DNA of 8,842 bases from Legionella genomosp. 1 (lineage in GTDB: Bacteria; Pseudomonadota; Gammaproteobacteria; Legionellales; Legionellaceae), in contig CAMDJY010000049.1 in NCBI GenBank assembly GCA_945901145.1, forward strand, positions 1-8,842, in the 5' to 3' direction. The position numbers and the translations under genes were made by a program. A model generated the notes under the pieces. It searched no databases. It saw only the letters and a program-made list of their open reading frames with translations, and had not been told where the DNA came from. This document shows, in pieces, positions 1 through 5,454 of this stretch (its first letter is position 1; every line of letters begins with the position of its first letter).

Positions 1-2
1 AA

Positions 3-815
3 ATTGATTTCATCAATATGCTCAGTCACAGCGGACTTGAGCGCATTGAAGTCACGAGTTTTGTTTCAACAAAAGCGATTCCACAATTAGCAGACAATCA
101 ATTAGTATTCCAGACCATAGAAAAACCACCCAAGGTCAGATTTTCAGCATTAGTTCCCAATGAACAAGGCATGCAACAAGCACTCACGGTAGGCTTACAA
201 GAAATTGCATTATTTACAGCGGCCAGTGAGTCATTTAATCAACATAATATTCGCTGTTCAATTGCCGAGAGTATTCAGCGCTTTCAACCAGTGATAACGC
301 TTGCAAAACAAAATAATATTTATATTCGTGCCTATATTTCCTGTGCACTGGGATGTCCCTATGAGGGTTCAATTGCGCCGAGCCAAGTGATTGCAGTGAT
401 CAACCAATTACAAGCGCTCGGCGTTGATGAAATCAGCTTAGGCGATACCATCGGTGTCGGCACCGCTAAACAAACCAAATCACTCATTCAAGCAATCTTA
501 GAGCATATGCCTCAAGAGCAGATTGCGATGCATTTTCATGATACTTATGGTCAAGCCATCGCCAATATCTACGCCGCGCTTGAAACTGGAATTACGCATT
601 TTGACAGTTCTGTAGCGGGTTTAGGTGGATGCCCCTATGCGCGGGGTGCTACGGGCAACGTTGCAACAGAAGATGTGCTCTACTTAATGCATGGATTAGG
701 CCTACATACTGGCATTGATATCTATAAAATCGTCGCCGCCGGTGACATGATTTGTAAAACCCTCAACCGAAAAAATCAATCTAAAGTTGCAACAGCGCTG
801 CTGGCAAATTGCTAA
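3..815 (+). CDS. mvaB: Hydroxymethylglutaryl-CoA lyase, 5' partial
   Basis: Cleaves 3-hydroxy-3-methylglutaryl-CoA to acetyl-CoA and acetoacetate, the last step of leucine degradation, probably in the cytosol. The frame is open to the window edge. The residues before the first ATG (IDFIN, then MLSHSGL) still align with the family, so the ATG at 18 is internal and the true start lies upstream; roughly 30 N-terminal residues, including the catalytic Arg-Asp of the GPRDG motif, are not visible. The rest is collinear with human HMGCL: IEVTSFVS, ISCALGCPYEG, EISLGDTIGVGT, the metal-binding HFH at 531-539, catalytic Cys at 630-632 in GGCPYA, and the metal-ligand Asn at 657-659 in GATGNVATED. The C-terminus NRKNQSKVATALL is normal. 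No clear terminator follows. Leucine-degradation partner genes, if present, would lie upstream of the window. The identification is firm; only the symbol varies between species (mvaB, hmgL, liuE). Confidence 0.93.
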   Translation: MDFINMLSHSGLERIEVTSFVSTKAIPQLADNQLVFQTIEKPPKVRFSALVPNEQGMQQALTVGLQEIALFTAASESFNQHNIRCSIAESIQRFQPVITLAKQNNIYIRAYISCALGCPYEGSIAPSQVIAVINQLQALGVDEISLGDTIGVGTAKQTKSLIQAILEHMPQEQIAMHFHDTYGQAIANIYAALETGITHFDSSVAGLGGCPYARGATGNVATEDVLYLMHGLGLHTGIDIYKIVAAGDMICKTLNRKNQSKVATALLANC

Positions 816-817
816 TT

Positions 818-952
818 TTAGGTAAATAATGCTTTAAGCTTCACTATCTCATCATGAGGCAATCCAGTAAACCGACTAATTTTATCTAATGGCTCATGAT
901 CTTTAAGCATGTTCATTGCTATTTCAACCTTACCTTCAGCATAAGGGGGTTG
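818..952 (-). pseudogene. C-terminal remnant of an Rpn-family nuclease/transposase
   Basis: Read on the minus strand, the frame ending in TAA at 818-820 gives AEGKVEIAMNMLKDHEPLDK followed by ISRFTGLPHDEIVKLKALFT. An EGK stretch, then a 'methionine-leucine-K...I...TGL...EI..L' helix pair, is the usual C-terminus of Rpn (recombination-promoting nuclease, PD-(D/E)XK) proteins. The similarity stops at about 950; upstream residues in this frame look random and a stop occurs at 1010-1012. The nuclease domain is absent, so this is a dead fragment. The join to the upstream sequence coincides with the start of direct repeat A (950-984). The family call is from pattern memory and moderately sure. Confidence 0.55.
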
Positions 953-1083
953 AAGTCCAACGGTACGGAAACGTACGCTAAGGAAGTGCCGTATTCTTCG
1001 ATAGCTGATTTAGAACGATCAATAAATCCAGATTGTTTGGTTTTACGGCAATGTCTGTAAAATAATGAAAGCTCAAAGCTCTT
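922..1083 (-). other. Open fragment of unknown protein containing repeat A
   Basis: Minus-strand frame between a stop at 919-921 and one at 1084-1086. It overlaps the end of the antitoxin gene and has no start codon with a ribosome site. It encodes LFYRHCRKTKQSGFIDRSKS followed by AIEEYGTSLAYVSVPLDF. The last part is echoed at 1814-1848, where the same minus-strand reading gives SIAYVFVPLDFKPIEF. I do not recognise the parent protein. The frame ends just where the Rpn-like tail begins in another frame, so the two may be a frameshifted or spliced composite. Treat as debris rather than a gene. Confidence 0.3.
950..984. repeat. Imperfect direct repeat A flanking the toxin-antitoxin pair
   Basis: This 35-base segment matches 1814-1848 in the same orientation at 30 of 35 positions, with no gaps. 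Both copies begin with ttgaagtccaa. The two copies lie 864 bases apart and bracket the toxin-antitoxin operon. Three of the five differences fall in third positions when the minus strand is read as SLAYVSVPLDF against SIAYVFVPLDF. Confidence 0.7.
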
Positions 1084-1378
1084 TTACGTTTAAGTGCACT
1101 TCATTGGAAGCAAATTTGGCAACGATATCCAATTCACCGCCCATGGCTTCAATATAACGCTTCAGGGTGGACAGTTTCATGTCACGCCGTCTTTCTGTTC
1201 TTGAGACATTAGCCTGTTTAGTATTAAGTTTAGTTGCCATATCTTCTTGAGTAATATGCAACTGCTCACGTATTTCATGTAAAAGAACTTCCTTAAGCAA
1301 TTGACTGGTTTTTTCTTCAACCGCCTTTTGCGCAATTAAGCTCATTTTGCTTTTTAATGTTGAAAAGGACTTAGCCAT
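1073..1378 (-). CDS. XRE-family antitoxin (HigA-like)
   Basis: DNA-binding antitoxin of a type II toxin-antitoxin pair; it is expected to neutralise the toxin encoded just upstream and to repress the shared promoter. The 101 residues contain a Cro/C1-type helix-turn-helix at about 36-78, with the recognition helix near 53-62 (TKQANVSRTE). They are followed by TLKRYIEAMGGELDIVAKF, the signature tail of antitoxins paired with Gp49/HigB-type toxins. The ATG at 1376-1378 has a strong ribosome site, GGAGG (complement of 1388-1392), 9 bases upstream, inside the toxin gene. The toxin stop codon overlaps the antitoxin start by 8 bases, so translation is probably coupled. Length is normal and no lesion is visible, so it looks intact although its surroundings are decayed. 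The family is sure; assignment to HigA in the strict sense is less so. Confidence 0.87.
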   Translation of the reverse strand: MAKSFSTLKSKMSLIAQKAVEEKTSQLLKEVLLHEIREQLHITQEDMATKLNTKQANVSRTERRRDMKLSTLKRYIEAMGGELDIVAKFASNEVHLNVKEL

Positions 1379-1736
1379 GGTTCTTTTCCTCCGTTTTTAA
1401 AATTAAGAGATGTTTTTGGTACAAACGCTCAGCAATAGGAATATTTTTTTCATACCAACGATCATCTCCTGTTTTATTACCGCCCAAAAGTAAAATTGCA
1501 CAACGTCTCGGATCGAAAGCATACAAAATTCTGTATGGGTCACCTGCATGTTGGATACGTAATTCACGCAAGTGCGTAAGTTTTGAACCCTCAATTCCAG
1601 ATGAAAAAGGAAACTTTAGATTCGGTCCGCATTCTTCCAAAAGATTTACTGTTGATGCGATATCAATCTGCTCTCCTTCCGTGAGACTCTCCCACCAAAG
1701 TTCAAATTCATCGGTATATTCAACATCCCATATCAC
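1371..1736 (-). CDS. RelE/HigB-type (phage Gp49-like) toxin
   Basis: Toxin of a type II system; proteins of this family are ribosome-dependent mRNA interferases. A GTG at 1734-1736 gives 121 residues starting MIWDVEYTDEFELWW, which matches the usual family start. The frame is open further up to a TTG at 1764-1766, but that codon lies inside the operator palindrome and would add a tail (HVIYYWTIVV) not typical of the family, so I prefer GTG. Only a weak ribosome site precedes it. Family blocks from the GTG: LRELRIQ at 56-62, YRILYAFDPRR at 68-78, LLLGGNKTGD at 82-91, then WYEKNIPIAERLYQKHL. Toxin before antitoxin is the higBA order. No frameshift or internal stop is present. Proposed function is from family membership, with no direct proof of activity. 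Confidence 0.86.
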   Translation of the reverse strand: MIWDVEYTDEFELWWESLTEGEQIDIASTVNLLEECGPNLKFPFSSGIEGSKLTHLRELRIQHAGDPYRILYAFDPRRCAILLLGGNKTGDDRWYEKNIPIAERLYQKHLLILKTEEKNHG

Positions 1737-1755
1737 TACTATAGTCCAATAATAT

Positions 1756-1787
1756 ATTACATGCAAGTAATATTACTTTAATGTAAT
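1756..1787. promoter_or_regulatory. 32-bp palindrome, probable toxin-antitoxin operator
   Basis: Outer arms attacat (1756-1762) and atgtaat (1781-1787) enclose a perfect 14-base palindrome, aagtaatattactt (1765-1778). Only the 2-base steps between them (gc and ta) break the symmetry. It ends 20 bases before the preferred toxin GTG. The only reasonable -10-like element, TATATT on the minus strand (1751-1756), abuts it. Binding by the HigA-like dimer or tetramer with autoregulation is inferred. On the plus strand the palindrome is followed by a run of T (1787-1793), so a terminator-like hairpin is an alternative, but no plus-strand gene ends nearby. Confidence 0.62.
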
Positions 1788-1813
1788 TTTTTTAGCAATC
1801 AAATTCAATAGGT

Positions 1814-1848
1814 TTGAAGTCCAATGGTACAAAAACGTATGCTATGGA
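1814..1848. repeat. Imperfect direct repeat B flanking the toxin-antitoxin pair
   Basis: Second copy of the 35-base repeat at 950-984, with 30 of 35 identical bases in the same orientation. On the minus strand it reads as part of SIAYVFVPLDFKPIEFDC, ending in a stop at 1793-1795. The frame is closed by a stop a few codons upstream, so no gene survives here. Confidence 0.7.
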
Positions 1849-1905
1849 TCTTCAATGTTATCAGCAAGCTGGTTGAATGGCCTGAGTTCACCCTACATAA
1901 CTTTT

Positions 1906-2025
1906 TCATTTAGAACAAAAGAGTAATGCCCAAGTACATTTTAATGCCTCGATAAATTTATGAAGATAAGCAGCGGCTTCATCGGTTAAGGCCGGTACCT
2001 CGATTGTTATTTTTTGATATTTCAT
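1906..2025 (-). CDS. 39-residue orphan ORF downstream of the ATPase remnant
   Basis: The ATG at 2023-2025 follows AGGA (complement of 2032-2035) and begins 14 bases after the stop of the decayed ATPase. The product starts MKYQKITIEVPALTDEAAAY and ends in a short Cys/Trp-containing tail. A small frame in this position, with an N-terminus of this 'ITIEVPALTDEAA' kind, recalls the little accessory protein that follows the ATPase in some proteobacterial transposon operons; this is from memory and unverified. After about residue 28 the sequence loses that character, and another frame continues downstream, so it may be frameshifted. Translation is possible but function is doubtful. Confidence 0.35.
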   Translation of the reverse strand: MKYQKITIEVPALTDEAAAYLHKFIEALKCTWALLFCSK

Positions 2026-2039
2026 GACTAAGTTCCTAA

Positions 2040-2342
2040 TTATTTACGTTTATTGGTTGGTTTTGACGGAGTAAAGCATTCAAAGAACAATTGCTCATCT
2101 AATGACTGTCGGTCTTGTTGAGACGCTGTAGCGAGTAATTCGCCGGCCATAACACACAGAACTCGATAATTACCCATAGAATGCTCACATAATGTTTGTA
2201 TTAATCCCGCTGTCATGAGATGAGGATTACCCGCCTGTTCGAGCAAATATCTGAGTGCTTCATCAATGAGTAAGACAGGTCGCAACAAAGTGCTTTGTAA
2301 ATGATGCAGCCACCGTTCACCTACAAAAACAGGATAATTACG
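2040..2342 (-). pseudogene. Truncated transposon-type AAA ATPase (ExeA/TniB-like)
   Basis: ATPases of this group help a DDE transposase choose its target. The minus-strand frame, closed upstream by TAA at 2343-2345, encodes GERWLHHLQSTLLRPVLLID, then EALRYLLEQAGNPHLM, then TAGLIQTLCEHSMGNYRVLC and a normal-looking C-terminus. LLRPVLLIDEA is the Walker B strand. The Walker A region is missing, and there is no ATG start. In intact relatives roughly 60-80 residues, including the sensor segment, separate the Walker B DEA from LRxLLEQAGNPHLM; here they are directly joined near 2258. This implies an in-frame internal deletion on top of the 5' loss. It cannot be an active ATPase. No transposase was found in the window. 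Confidence 0.68.
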
Positions 2343-2415
2343 TTAGAGCCAATTAACTCACTCCAATGTCCATAATCCATATCTGTATTGCCAATTTTAG
2401 AAAAAAGATTTTAAG

Positions 2416-2444
2416 TTGACATTTTCACACCCCAGGCTTAGCAT
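2416..2444 (+). promoter_or_regulatory. Predicted sigma-70 promoter of ispB
   Basis: A perfect -35 box TTGACA at 2416-2421 is followed after 17 bases by TAGCAT at 2439-2444 (four of six consensus bases). Transcription would start near 2451, about 30 bases before the ATG at 2482. The same bases would encode the N-terminus of a longer TTG-started frame, so the promoter argues for the later start. Prediction by eye only. Confidence 0.6.
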
Positions 2445-2481
2445 TCATGGTTTAATTGTCATCTCTACGGAACCAACCTAC

Positions 2482-3450
2482 ATGTCAATCCACAACCTAC
2501 GTAAGTTGGTGCATGAAGACTTTAAGGCTGTTAATGATTTAATCATTCAGAATAGCCAATCAACAATCAATTTAGTCAGTGATCTATCCAATCATTTAAT
2601 CCAAAGCGGTGGTAAACGTATTCGACCGTTATTGGTATTATTAACAAGCCGTGCCTGTGGTTATCTTGAGGATAAACATATTATTCTTGCGACCATGATT
2701 GAATTTTTTCATACAGCAACGCTATTACACGACGATGTCATTGATGAATCTACGCTGCGTCGTGGCCGAGAGACGGCAAATCAAATTTGGGGCAGTAAGG
2801 CTAGTATTTTAGTCGGTGATTATCTATTTACGCGCTATATGCAACTCATGATTGATGTCGGTGATTTAAATATTATGCGTGTTCTCACCGATATGGCTTA
2901 TCAAATTGGTTGCGGTGAAATTAAACAACTTGCAAATCGTCACAATCCAGTACTTACAGTTGAAGACTATTTTGACGTCATTCGCTCCAAAACATCGCTC
3001 CTATTTGCAGCATCAGCGCAAATTAGTGCCATCTTAAGCCAAGCTTCGCCTAGCGTTGAGCAGTCTTTATTTACTTATGGACTACACGTCGGCAATGCTT
3101 TTCAATTGACAGATGATGCACTAGATTACTGCTCAGATGCACAGACCTTAGGTAAAAATATTGGTGATGATTTAGCTGATGGCAAGGCAACGATGCCATT
3201 ATTATACGCATTACAAAAAGGCACGGCCGTACAGCAACAAACCATCCGAGAAAGCTTAATAGAAGGCTCTCTAGCGCGCTTACCGGATGTCATCACCGCA
3301 ATTACAGAAACAGGTGCAATTGAATATACGAAACAATTAGCAGAACAAGAAATTGACAAAGCATTATCTGCTTTAGAATCATTAAACAATAGTATCTATA
3401 AAGAAGCTTTAATTGAATTAGCCAAATATGCCACGCTAAGGGACCATTAA
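2482..3450 (+). CDS. ispB: Polyprenyl (octaprenyl-type) diphosphate synthase
   Basis: Elongates farnesyl diphosphate with isopentenyl diphosphate units to make the long side chain of ubiquinone; a soluble homodimeric all-helical enzyme. From the ATG at 2482 it has 322 residues, against 323 in E. coli, and the key residues keep E. coli numbering. These are K45 and R48 in GGKRIRP, the first aspartate-rich motif D84-D85-x-x-D88 (LLHDDVIDES), and the second D211-D212-x-x-D215 (QLTDDALDY). The residue five before the first motif is Ala79, as in E. coli, where it permits a long product; the exact chain length cannot be read from sequence. The frame is open back to a TTG at 2416, but that codon is the -35 box of the predicted promoter, so ATG 2482 is chosen; a weak ACGGA lies 10 bases upstream. 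Its last 15 bases overlap the convergent small membrane-protein gene. Confidence 0.95.
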   Translation: MSIHNLRKLVHEDFKAVNDLIIQNSQSTINLVSDLSNHLIQSGGKRIRPLLVLLTSRACGYLEDKHIILATMIEFFHTATLLHDDVIDESTLRRGRETANQIWGSKASILVGDYLFTRYMQLMIDVGDLNIMRVLTDMAYQIGCGEIKQLANRHNPVLTVEDYFDVIRSKTSLLFAASAQISAILSQASPSVEQSLFTYGLHVGNAFQLTDDALDYCSDAQTLGKNIGDDLADGKATMPLLYALQKGTAVQQQTIRESLIEGSLARLPDVITAITETGAIEYTKQLAEQEIDKALSALESLNNSIYKEALIELAKYATLRDH

Positions 3451-3699
3451 AGCGCTACGAGGCATCTGCATATCTAGTCCAAGAGAAACTAGAAGAGCAA
3501 GACTATGTACTAAAGCGACGGCGATGGCTAATGCGATTGATATCGCAACAGTGACGACAGTCAATGGCACCCAAAAAGGCGAAAGAACAAGGGCAGTGCA
3601 TACGTCTTTTACTAAACACATCGGTAACAACGAATATTTCTCAAGATGAGTATAAGCCACATCTCTAAAAAAACGATTTGTTTTACGCACATAGCTCAT
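3436..3699 (-). CDS. Small membrane protein of unknown function
   Basis: An 87-residue protein I do not recognise. The first 30 or so residues are basic and aromatic (KTNRFFRD, HLEKYSLL). From about residue 37 to 76 there is one long hydrophobic stretch (for example VPLTVVTVAISIALAIAVAL, then VHSLALLVSLGL) with no charged residue, long enough for two tightly turned membrane helices. A short tail DMQMPRSALMVP follows. Support for a real gene: ATG at 3697-3699, GGAG (complement of 3709-3712) 9 bases upstream, only 20 bases after the ychF stop in the same direction, and membrane-like composition. It is probably the last gene of the rplY-pth-ychF unit. It overlaps the 3' end of ispB by 15 bases in convergent orientation. 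No homologue, cysteine pattern or catalytic motif suggests a function. Confidence 0.6.
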   Translation of the reverse strand: MSYVRKTNRFFRDVAYTHLEKYSLLPMCLVKDVCTALVLSPFWVPLTVVTVAISIALAIAVALVHSLALLVSLGLDMQMPRSALMVP

Positions 3700-3719
3700 C
3701 AGTCATCACTCCGTAATCA

Positions 3720-4811
3720 CTATACATTAAAACGAAAATGCATCACGTCCCCATCTCGAACCACATAGTCTTTGCCTTCTAAACGCAGTTTACCGGCTTC
3801 TTTAGCACCTTGCTCACCTTGATAAGTCACGAAATCTTGATAAGCAGTCACCTCGGCACGAATGAATCCTTTCTGAAAATCAGTATGTATCACACCAGCT
3901 GCCTGAGGAGCTGTTGCACCGCAGGGAATGGTCCACGCGCGAACTTCTTTGACACCGGCAGTAAAATAGGTTTGTAATCCTAATAGCGCATAGCCTGCAC
4001 GAATGACTCGATTTAGACCTGGCTCTTCCAAACCTAAGTCTTGCATGAATTCAGCACGATCTTGTTCATCAAGCTCGGCAATCTCAGATTCAGTGGCAGC
4101 ACAAAGCGGAACAACAGCGGCATGTTCTGCTGCAGCTAAAGCACAAACTGCATCAAGCAATGGATTGTTTTCGTAACCATCATCGTCAACATTAGCCACA
4201 TAAAGCACGGGCTTAGCAGTCAATAAACATAAGCGCTGCGCAACTGCTCGCTCTTCTGCAGTTAACGTCAGTATCCGCACAGGAAGGCCTAGATTCAAAT
4301 GTGTTTTAATTTTTTCTAGAGTTTGTGCTTCAAAAATCGATTCTTTGTGACCGCTTTTACTATTTTTTACAGTTTTTACCAGCGCTTTATCCACGGTATC
4401 AAGATCTGCTAAAGCTAACTCGGTATTAATGACTTCGATATCGTTCACAGGATTGACACGACCTTGTACGTGAACAATATCAGCATGTTCAAAACACCGA
4501 ACCACATGCGCAATGGCATCGGTTTCACGGATATTTGCTAAAAATTTATTGCCCAACCCCTCGCCTTGTGAAGCCCCTTTGACTAAACCGGCAATATCAA
4601 CAAACTCCATCACGGTTGGGACAACACGCTCAGGCTTTACAATCGCACTCAACACCTTGAGCCGTGGATCGGGAACTGTCACGACACCAACATTCGGCTC
4701 AATAGTACAAAATGGATAATTGGCAGCTTCAATACCTGCTTGCGTTAATGCATTAAATAAGGTTGATTTCCCTACATTAGGTAAACCGACAATCGCGCAT
4801 TTAAATCCCAT
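3720..4811 (-). CDS. ychF: Ribosome-binding ATPase YchF (OLA1 family)
   Basis: An Obg-family P-loop NTPase that prefers ATP, binds ribosomes and is linked to stress and oxidative responses and to translation initiation. Its 363 residues equal the E. coli length. G1 is GLPNVGKST at 9-17 and G3 is DIAG at 72-75. The G4 position reads NVDD (207-210) instead of NKxD, the change behind ATP preference. A charged helical insert lies at about 130-200, and a TGS domain occupies about residues 278-361, ending [11 protein letters not shown]. Cys35 (YPFCTIEPN), the residue reported as redox-sensitive in E. coli, is kept. ATG 4809-4811 lies 3 bases after the pth stop; its ribosome site AAGGA is formed by the last pth codons, so translation is likely coupled to pth. 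The pth-ychF pairing is widespread. Confidence 0.97.
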   Translation of the reverse strand: MGFKCAIVGLPNVGKSTLFNALTQAGIEAANYPFCTIEPNVGVVTVPDPRLKVLSAIVKPERVVPTVMEFVDIAGLVKGASQGEGLGNKFLANIRETDAIAHVVRCFEHADIVHVQGRVNPVNDIEVINTELALADLDTVDKALVKTVKNSKSGHKESIFEAQTLEKIKTHLNLGLPVRILTLTAEERAVAQRLCLLTAKPVLYVANVDDDGYENNPLLDAVCALAAAEHAAVVPLCAATESEIAELDEQDRAEFMQDLGLEEPGLNRVIRAGYALLGLQTYFTAGVKEVRAWTIPCGATAPQAAGVIHTDFQKGFIRAEVTAYQDFVTYQGEQGAKEAGKLRLEGKDYVVRDGDVMHFRFNV

Positions 4812-4814
4812 ATA

Positions 4815-5387
4815 TTATCCTTGATTTAACTCTGTCATCGCATGAGCGACCTGCCCTCTGAGCAATATTGGCATCACACGCATCGTATCATTGATGGCTT
4901 GATCAATGCTATTTTTTTCTACAAGACTTGGTTTGCCAAGCACATAATTTAAGACCAGAGAGGCGTGCCCCGGGTGGCCGATGCCAACACGAAGTCGATG
5001 GAAATTAGCACTACCGAGTTGTGCGATAATATCTCGCAAGCCATTATGCCCACCATGACCACCGCCGCTCTTGAGCTTAATGCGTCCGGCAGGCAGATCA
5101 AGATCATCGTGTGCAATAATCATTTCTTCTGGCTGAATACGATAGAATTGTGCAACTGCACGAACAGATACACCACTCTGGTTCATAAATGTCAGTGGGA
5201 GTAAGATATTGCAATTTAGCTCAGCTGTATTTAATAAAGCGAGTTCGCCTTGAAATTTTTTATCTGTTTGCAACGAGATATGTTGATTCTTAATCAAAGT
5301 CTCAATAAGCCAAGCCCCTGCATTGTGACGAGTAAGCTCATATGAATGACCAGGATTACGTAGTCCGACAATTAATTTGATTGACAT
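4815..5387 (-). CDS. pth: Peptidyl-tRNA hydrolase
   Basis: Hydrolyses the ester bond of peptidyl-tRNAs that fall off the ribosome, recycling tRNA; an essential soluble monomer in bacteria. The frame is open up to about 5564, but only the part from ATG 5385-5387 (MSIKLIVGLRNPGHSY) matches the family, giving 190 residues against 194 in E. coli. Counting from that Met, the active-site residues are N11, H21 and D94, with F67/N69 (TFMNQSG) and N115 in SGGGHGGHNGLRD; all are present. The ribosome site is poor (CACGG just before the ATG). The gene starts 67 bases after rplY, and that gap contains a 34-base hairpin. Together these suggest that pth output is set by readthrough or coupling from rplY, which is an inference. 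Confidence 0.96.
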   Translation of the reverse strand: MSIKLIVGLRNPGHSYELTRHNAGAWLIETLIKNQHISLQTDKKFQGELALLNTAELNCNILLPLTFMNQSGVSVRAVAQFYRIQPEEMIIAHDDLDLPAGRIKLKSGGGHGGHNGLRDIIAQLGSANFHRLRVGIGHPGHASLVLNYVLGKPSLVEKNSIDQAINDTMRVMPILLRGQVAHAMTELNQG

Positions 5388-5412
5388 AGCCGTGGATGTC
5401 CAATAACTAAGA

Positions 5413-5446
5413 CTTTGATTGATCATCTTACAATGACCAATCAAAG
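5413..5446 (-). terminator. Strong hairpin between rplY and pth
   Basis: Two 14-base arms, ctttgattgatcat (5413-5426) and atgaccaatcaaag (5433-5446), pair fully; in the minus-strand RNA one of the pairs is G-U. The loop is 6 bases. It begins 8 bases after the rplY stop codon, as a terminator would, but the following RNA (UCUUAGUUAUU) is only loosely U-rich and the stem is AT-rich. It may act as a leaky terminator, an RNA-processing site or a 3'-end stabiliser for rplY, lowering pth and ychF expression relative to L25. Confidence 0.5.
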
Positions 5447-5454
5447 CATATGCA

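Noticed and set aside
1403..1594. 63-residue minus-strand frame
   Set aside because: Lies wholly inside the toxin gene in another frame; the toxin frame shows clear family motifs and this one does not.
1756..1793. Palindrome plus T run as a plus-strand terminator
   Set aside because: No plus-strand gene ends upstream of it within about 900 bases; an operator for the minus-strand toxin-antitoxin pair explains its position better.
816..2400. Possible active insertion sequence or defence island
   Set aside because: Only fragments of mobile genes are present, with no transposase, terminal inverted repeats or target duplications; the toxin-antitoxin pair alone does not make a defence system.
2346..2415. 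Minus-strand peptide GNTDMDYGHWSELIGSN upstream of the ATPase remnant
   Set aside because: Short, in a different frame from the ATPase, no start or recognised family; could be debris but nothing supports a call.
2416..2481. 22-residue N-terminal extension of IspB from a TTG
   Set aside because: The TTG is the -35 box of a good promoter; the shorter form restores E. coli residue numbering exactly.
3126..3389. 87-residue minus-strand frame
   Set aside because: Antisense to ispB, whose frame is conserved throughout; no ribosome site or recognisable features.
4513..4719. 68-residue plus-strand frame
   Set aside because: Antisense shadow of the ychF G domain.
4965..5204. 79-residue plus-strand frame
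   Set aside because: Antisense shadow of pth; composition is not protein-like for this genome.
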